Source: an uncultured Oscillospiraceae bacterium (GTDB lineage: Bacteria > Bacillota > Clostridia > Oscillospirales > Oscillospiraceae). From it: DNA of 9,169 nt. The stretch spans positions 1-9,169 of the forward strand of contig CAKTMW010000057.1 of NCBI GenBank assembly GCA_934574095.1. The letters are read 5' to 3'. Of the stretch, positions 7,189-9,169 are shown one piece after another. The notes under the pieces were generated by a model. That model saw nothing but the letters and a program-made list of their open reading frames with translations, had not been told where the DNA came from and did not search any database. Each line of letters starts with the position of its first letter. The first letter of the stretch is position 1. The position numbers and the translations under genes are program-made.

Positions 7189-7217
7189 TTGAGATTCACC
7201 TGTAAGTGTGCTATACT
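7189..7217 (+). promoter_or_regulatory. Sigma-A-type promoter of the AAA_14/DUF4143 ATPase gene
   Basis: TTGAGA (7189-7194) and TATACT (7212-7217) are separated by 17 bp, and TGC directly before the -10 makes it an extended -10 promoter. The start codon lies about 32 bp downstream, so the leader is short. The ribosome site AAAGGAGG (7232-7239) is 9 nt from the ATG. Confidence 0.78.
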
Positions 7218-7248
7218 ATAGTCAGCCACGGAAAGGAGGCTAAGACTT

Positions 7249-8463
7249 ATGATCAAACGCGAACTGTATATGAGCCGTATCCGTCCTTTTATCGGAACAG
7301 AGCTGATTAAAGTCATGACCGGTATTCGCCGCTGCGGGAAGTCGGTCATGTTGGAGCTGATCAAGCAGGAACTCACGGAGTCCGGTGTCAGCCCGGCACA
7401 GTTTGTCTCCATCAATTTTGAAGATATGAGCTATTCCCACCTGCAAACCGCACAGGCGCTGCATGATGAAATCACTGCAAGAGCCGCAGGAATAGAGGGC
7501 AAGGTCTATCTGTTCTTTGATGAAATACAGGAGGTCAAGGACTGGGAGAGGTGCATCAACTCTCTCCGCGTTTCGCTGGATTGTGACATCTATATTACCG
7601 GCTCCAATGCAAAGCTGCTGTCCGGTGAGCTTTCGACTTATTTGGGCGGACGATATGTGGAGTTTGTGATCTATCCGTTCTCATTCGGGGAGTTCATGGA
7701 GCTGTACCGCGCGATTGTTCCCGATGCGTCCATCCAGCGGTGTTTCCAAAAGTACCTGCTTGCCGGAGGTATGCCCTACCTCGCAAATCTCCGCTATGCG
7801 GATGCTCCGTCCAAGCAATATCTTCATGATCTGTTCAACTCTGTCCAGCTCAAGGACATCGTGAAGCGGAATAAAATCCGGGATGTTGACTTGCTGGAAC
7901 GGATCATTGCCTATGTGATCGCCAATGTGGGTACGACCTTCTCTGCGACCTCTCTTGCAAAGTTCCTGAAAAATGAGCAGCGCACCGTCGCCCCGGAGAC
8001 GATCCTGAACTATATCAAATACTGCTGCGAGGCATACCTGTTCTATCAGGTGAAGCGGGAAGATTTGCAGGGCAAACAGATCCTTGCCTCCAACGAGAAG
8101 TATTATATTGCCGACCACGGCATCCGCGAGGCTGTTTTCGGCGGCAATATGCGGGATATCAATCTCATTTTGGAAAATATCGTGTATCTGGAATTGCTGC
8201 GCAGGGGTTATGAAGTGACTGTCGGCAGAACAGGCGATAAGGAAATTGATTTTGTATGCGACAAGCGCGGCGAAAAGCTGTATGTTCAGGTCACTTATCT
8301 GCTGGCATCGGAAGAAACAGTGGGCCGTGAGTTTGGCGCGTATGATAACATTCGAGACAACTTCCCGAAGTACGTTGTTTCTCTCGATGAGTTTGACATG
8401 AGCCGAAATGGCATCAAGCACCGGAATATCCGTGACTTCCTTTTGGCTGAGGAATGGAATTGA
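7249..8463 (+). CDS. AAA_14-type ATPase with C-terminal DUF4143 domain
   Basis: This 404-residue protein belongs to a widespread P-loop ATPase family that is patchily distributed in bacteria and archaea and has no settled function. Residues about 17-150 hold the AAA_14 domain: Walker A GIRRCGKS (25-32), Walker B VYLFFDE (86-92), a sensor-like ITGSN (116-120) and Arg135 in GGRYVE. Residues about 195-265 are a helical, winged-helix-like region. The DUF4143 C-terminus (about 300-395) has KEIDFVCDKRGEKLYVQV (331-348), a layout like PD-(D/E)xK nuclease folds. Gln347 stands where an active enzyme would usually carry part of the E-x-K pair, so catalysis is doubtful (inference). Length is typical and the start has a strong ribosome site. 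No partner gene is adjacent. Codons are visibly less GC-biased than in the activase and ychF, pointing to horizontal acquisition. A role in mobile-element or defence functions is possible but not shown. Confidence 0.9.
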   Translation: MIKRELYMSRIRPFIGTELIKVMTGIRRCGKSVMLELIKQELTESGVSPAQFVSINFEDMSYSHLQTAQALHDEITARAAGIEGKVYLFFDEIQEVKDWERCINSLRVSLDCDIYITGSNAKLLSGELSTYLGGRYVEFVIYPFSFGEFMELYRAIVPDASIQRCFQKYLLAGGMPYLANLRYADAPSKQYLHDLFNSVQLKDIVKRNKIRDVDLLERIIAYVIANVGTTFSATSLAKFLKNEQRTVAPETILNYIKYCCEAYLFYQVKREDLQGKQILASNEKYYIADHGIREAVFGGNMRDINLILENIVYLELLRRGYEVTVGRTGDKEIDFVCDKRGEKLYVQVTYLLASEETVGREFGAYDNIRDNFPKYVVSLDEFDMSRNGIKHRNIRDFLLAEEWN

Positions 8464-8521
8464 ACATCGGGGATGAGCAGATGCTGGTCAAATAACGGTA
8501 AAAGATTATCTGCAAAACGGC

Positions 8522-8550
8522 TTGAGGGCAGGGCGCTTATCTGTTATAAT
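8522..8550 (+). promoter_or_regulatory. Near-consensus sigma-A promoter of ychF
   Basis: TTGAGG (8522-8527) and a perfect TATAAT (8545-8550) are separated by 17 bp, with TGT before the -10 as an extended element. The ATG follows about 116 bp downstream, giving a leader of roughly 110 nt. That leader carries a small CCTTG/CAAGG hairpin (8628-8642) just ahead of the AAGGAGA ribosome site. No terminator is seen for the upstream ATPase gene, so some read-through is possible. Confidence 0.85.
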
Positions 8551-8666
8551 TATAAAGAGCAAACAGGGTTTCTGATATAAGGTCCGTGCGAAATGGTGTA
8601 ACAGCCGAGACGCCGAACGCTGAAACCCCTTGAAAATCAAGGAAAATCGAAGGAGAATGAGTATAT

Positions 8667-9169
8667 ATGAAATTAGGTATCGTCGGTCTGCCCAACGTGG
8701 GCAAGAGCACGCTGTTCAACGCCATCACCAACGCCGGGGCGGAGAGCGCCAACTATCCCTTCTGCACCATCGAGCCCAACGTGGGCGTGGTGGCCGTGCC
8801 CGATCCGCGGCTGGACAAGCTGGCTGAGATGTACGAGCCGGACAAGAAGACTCCCGCCGTCATCGAATTCGTGGACATCGCCGGTCTGGTGAAGGGCGCG
8901 TCTCAGGGCGCGGGTCTGGGCAATAAGTTTCTGGAGAACATCCGCCGCACCGACGCCATCGTTCACGTGGTGCGCTGCTTTGACGACGAGAACATCATGC
9001 ACGTGGTAGCCGACGCCAGCCAGAACGTACCGGTGGACCCCCTGGGCGACATCGAGACCATCGATCTGGAGCTGATCATGGCGGACCTTGAAATGGTGAA
9101 CCGCCGGGTGGAGAAGGCCACCAAGGCCGCCAAGGGCGACAAGAAGTTCCTCCACGAGGCGGAGGTATT
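8667..9169 (+). CDS. ychF: YchF/OLA1-family redox-regulated ATPase, 5' part
   Basis: The first 167 codons of a conserved Obg-superfamily P-loop NTPase are present; the gene runs off the right edge. Visible motifs are G1 GLPNVGKST (residues 7-15), the switch region YPFCTIEPN (30-38) and G3 DIAG (70-73), followed by [16 protein letters not shown], typical of YchF. The divergent NxxE motif, which lets this family prefer ATP over GTP, and the C-terminal TGS domain lie beyond the window. Full proteins are about 365 residues. Family members bind ribosomes and influence oxidative-stress responses. The start is fixed by AAGGAGA about 10 nt upstream and by the universal [14 protein letters not shown] beginning. 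Transcription is probably from the promoter at 8522-8550. The gene is a core housekeeping locus and marks the return from accessory DNA. Confidence 0.96.
   Translation, partial: MKLGIVGLPNVGKSTLFNAITNAGAESANYPFCTIEPNVGVVAVPDPRLDKLAEMYEPDKKTPAVIEFVDIAGLVKGASQGAGLGNKFLENIRRTDAIVHVVRCFDDENIMHVVADASQNVPVDPLGDIETIDLELIMADLEMVNRRVEKATKAAKGDKKFLHEAEV

Noticed and set aside
7681..8421. Minus-strand frame of 246 codons over the ATPase gene
   Set aside because: It is a shadow of the plus-strand ATPase, which has Walker motifs, a promoter and a ribosome site.
8560..8666. Riboswitch in the ychF leader
   Set aside because: The leader has only one 5-bp hairpin and no aptamer pattern that I recognise.

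Overview
The window looks like chromosomal DNA of a GC-rich anaerobic Firmicute. The best guess is an Oscillospiraceae-type gut clostridium of the Flavonifractor/Oscillibacter/Lawsonibacter kind. The clues are an oxygen-sensitive giant acyl-CoA dehydratase activase, strong AGGAGG-type ribosome sites, sigma-A-type promoters and GC-biased codons. This placement is inferred from gene content and composition, not from a marker phylogeny.

Layout, left to right. Positions 1-94 hold only stem-loops and the terminator region of the first gene. An APC-family amino-acid permease lies on the minus strand (95-1432) with a clear promoter at 1501-1529. Next is a minus-strand fragment of an EamA/DMT-family transporter (1743 to about 2276), which keeps its terminator but lacks its N-terminal half. 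Its homology stops at the TA that begins a 278-bp inverted-repeat element (2275-2552, 27-bp ends, 24/27 matching). That element is abutted by a 41-bp hairpin (2551-2591) built from the same end sequence. Together they look like non-autonomous TA-targeting mobile elements (MITE-like), and they are the most interesting part of the window.

A minus-strand gene of 1409 codons (2659-6888) encodes a fusion of two BadF/BadG/BcrA-type ASKHA ATPase domains, a DUF2229 domain and a C-terminal region resembling 2-hydroxyacyl-CoA dehydratase subunits. A 360-bp intergenic region follows, with divergent promoters. On the plus strand come an AAA_14/DUF4143 ATPase (7249-8463), whose composition differs from its neighbours and suggests accessory DNA, and then the start of ychF (8667 to the window end), a universally conserved P-loop NTPase, with its own near-consensus promoter.

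Each gene seems to have its own signals, so no multi-gene operon or multi-gene defence system is visible. The large antisense reading frames over the permease and activase genes are composition artefacts. The permease and activase are compatible with an amino-acid-fermenting anaerobe, but nothing in the window ties them to a single pathway.
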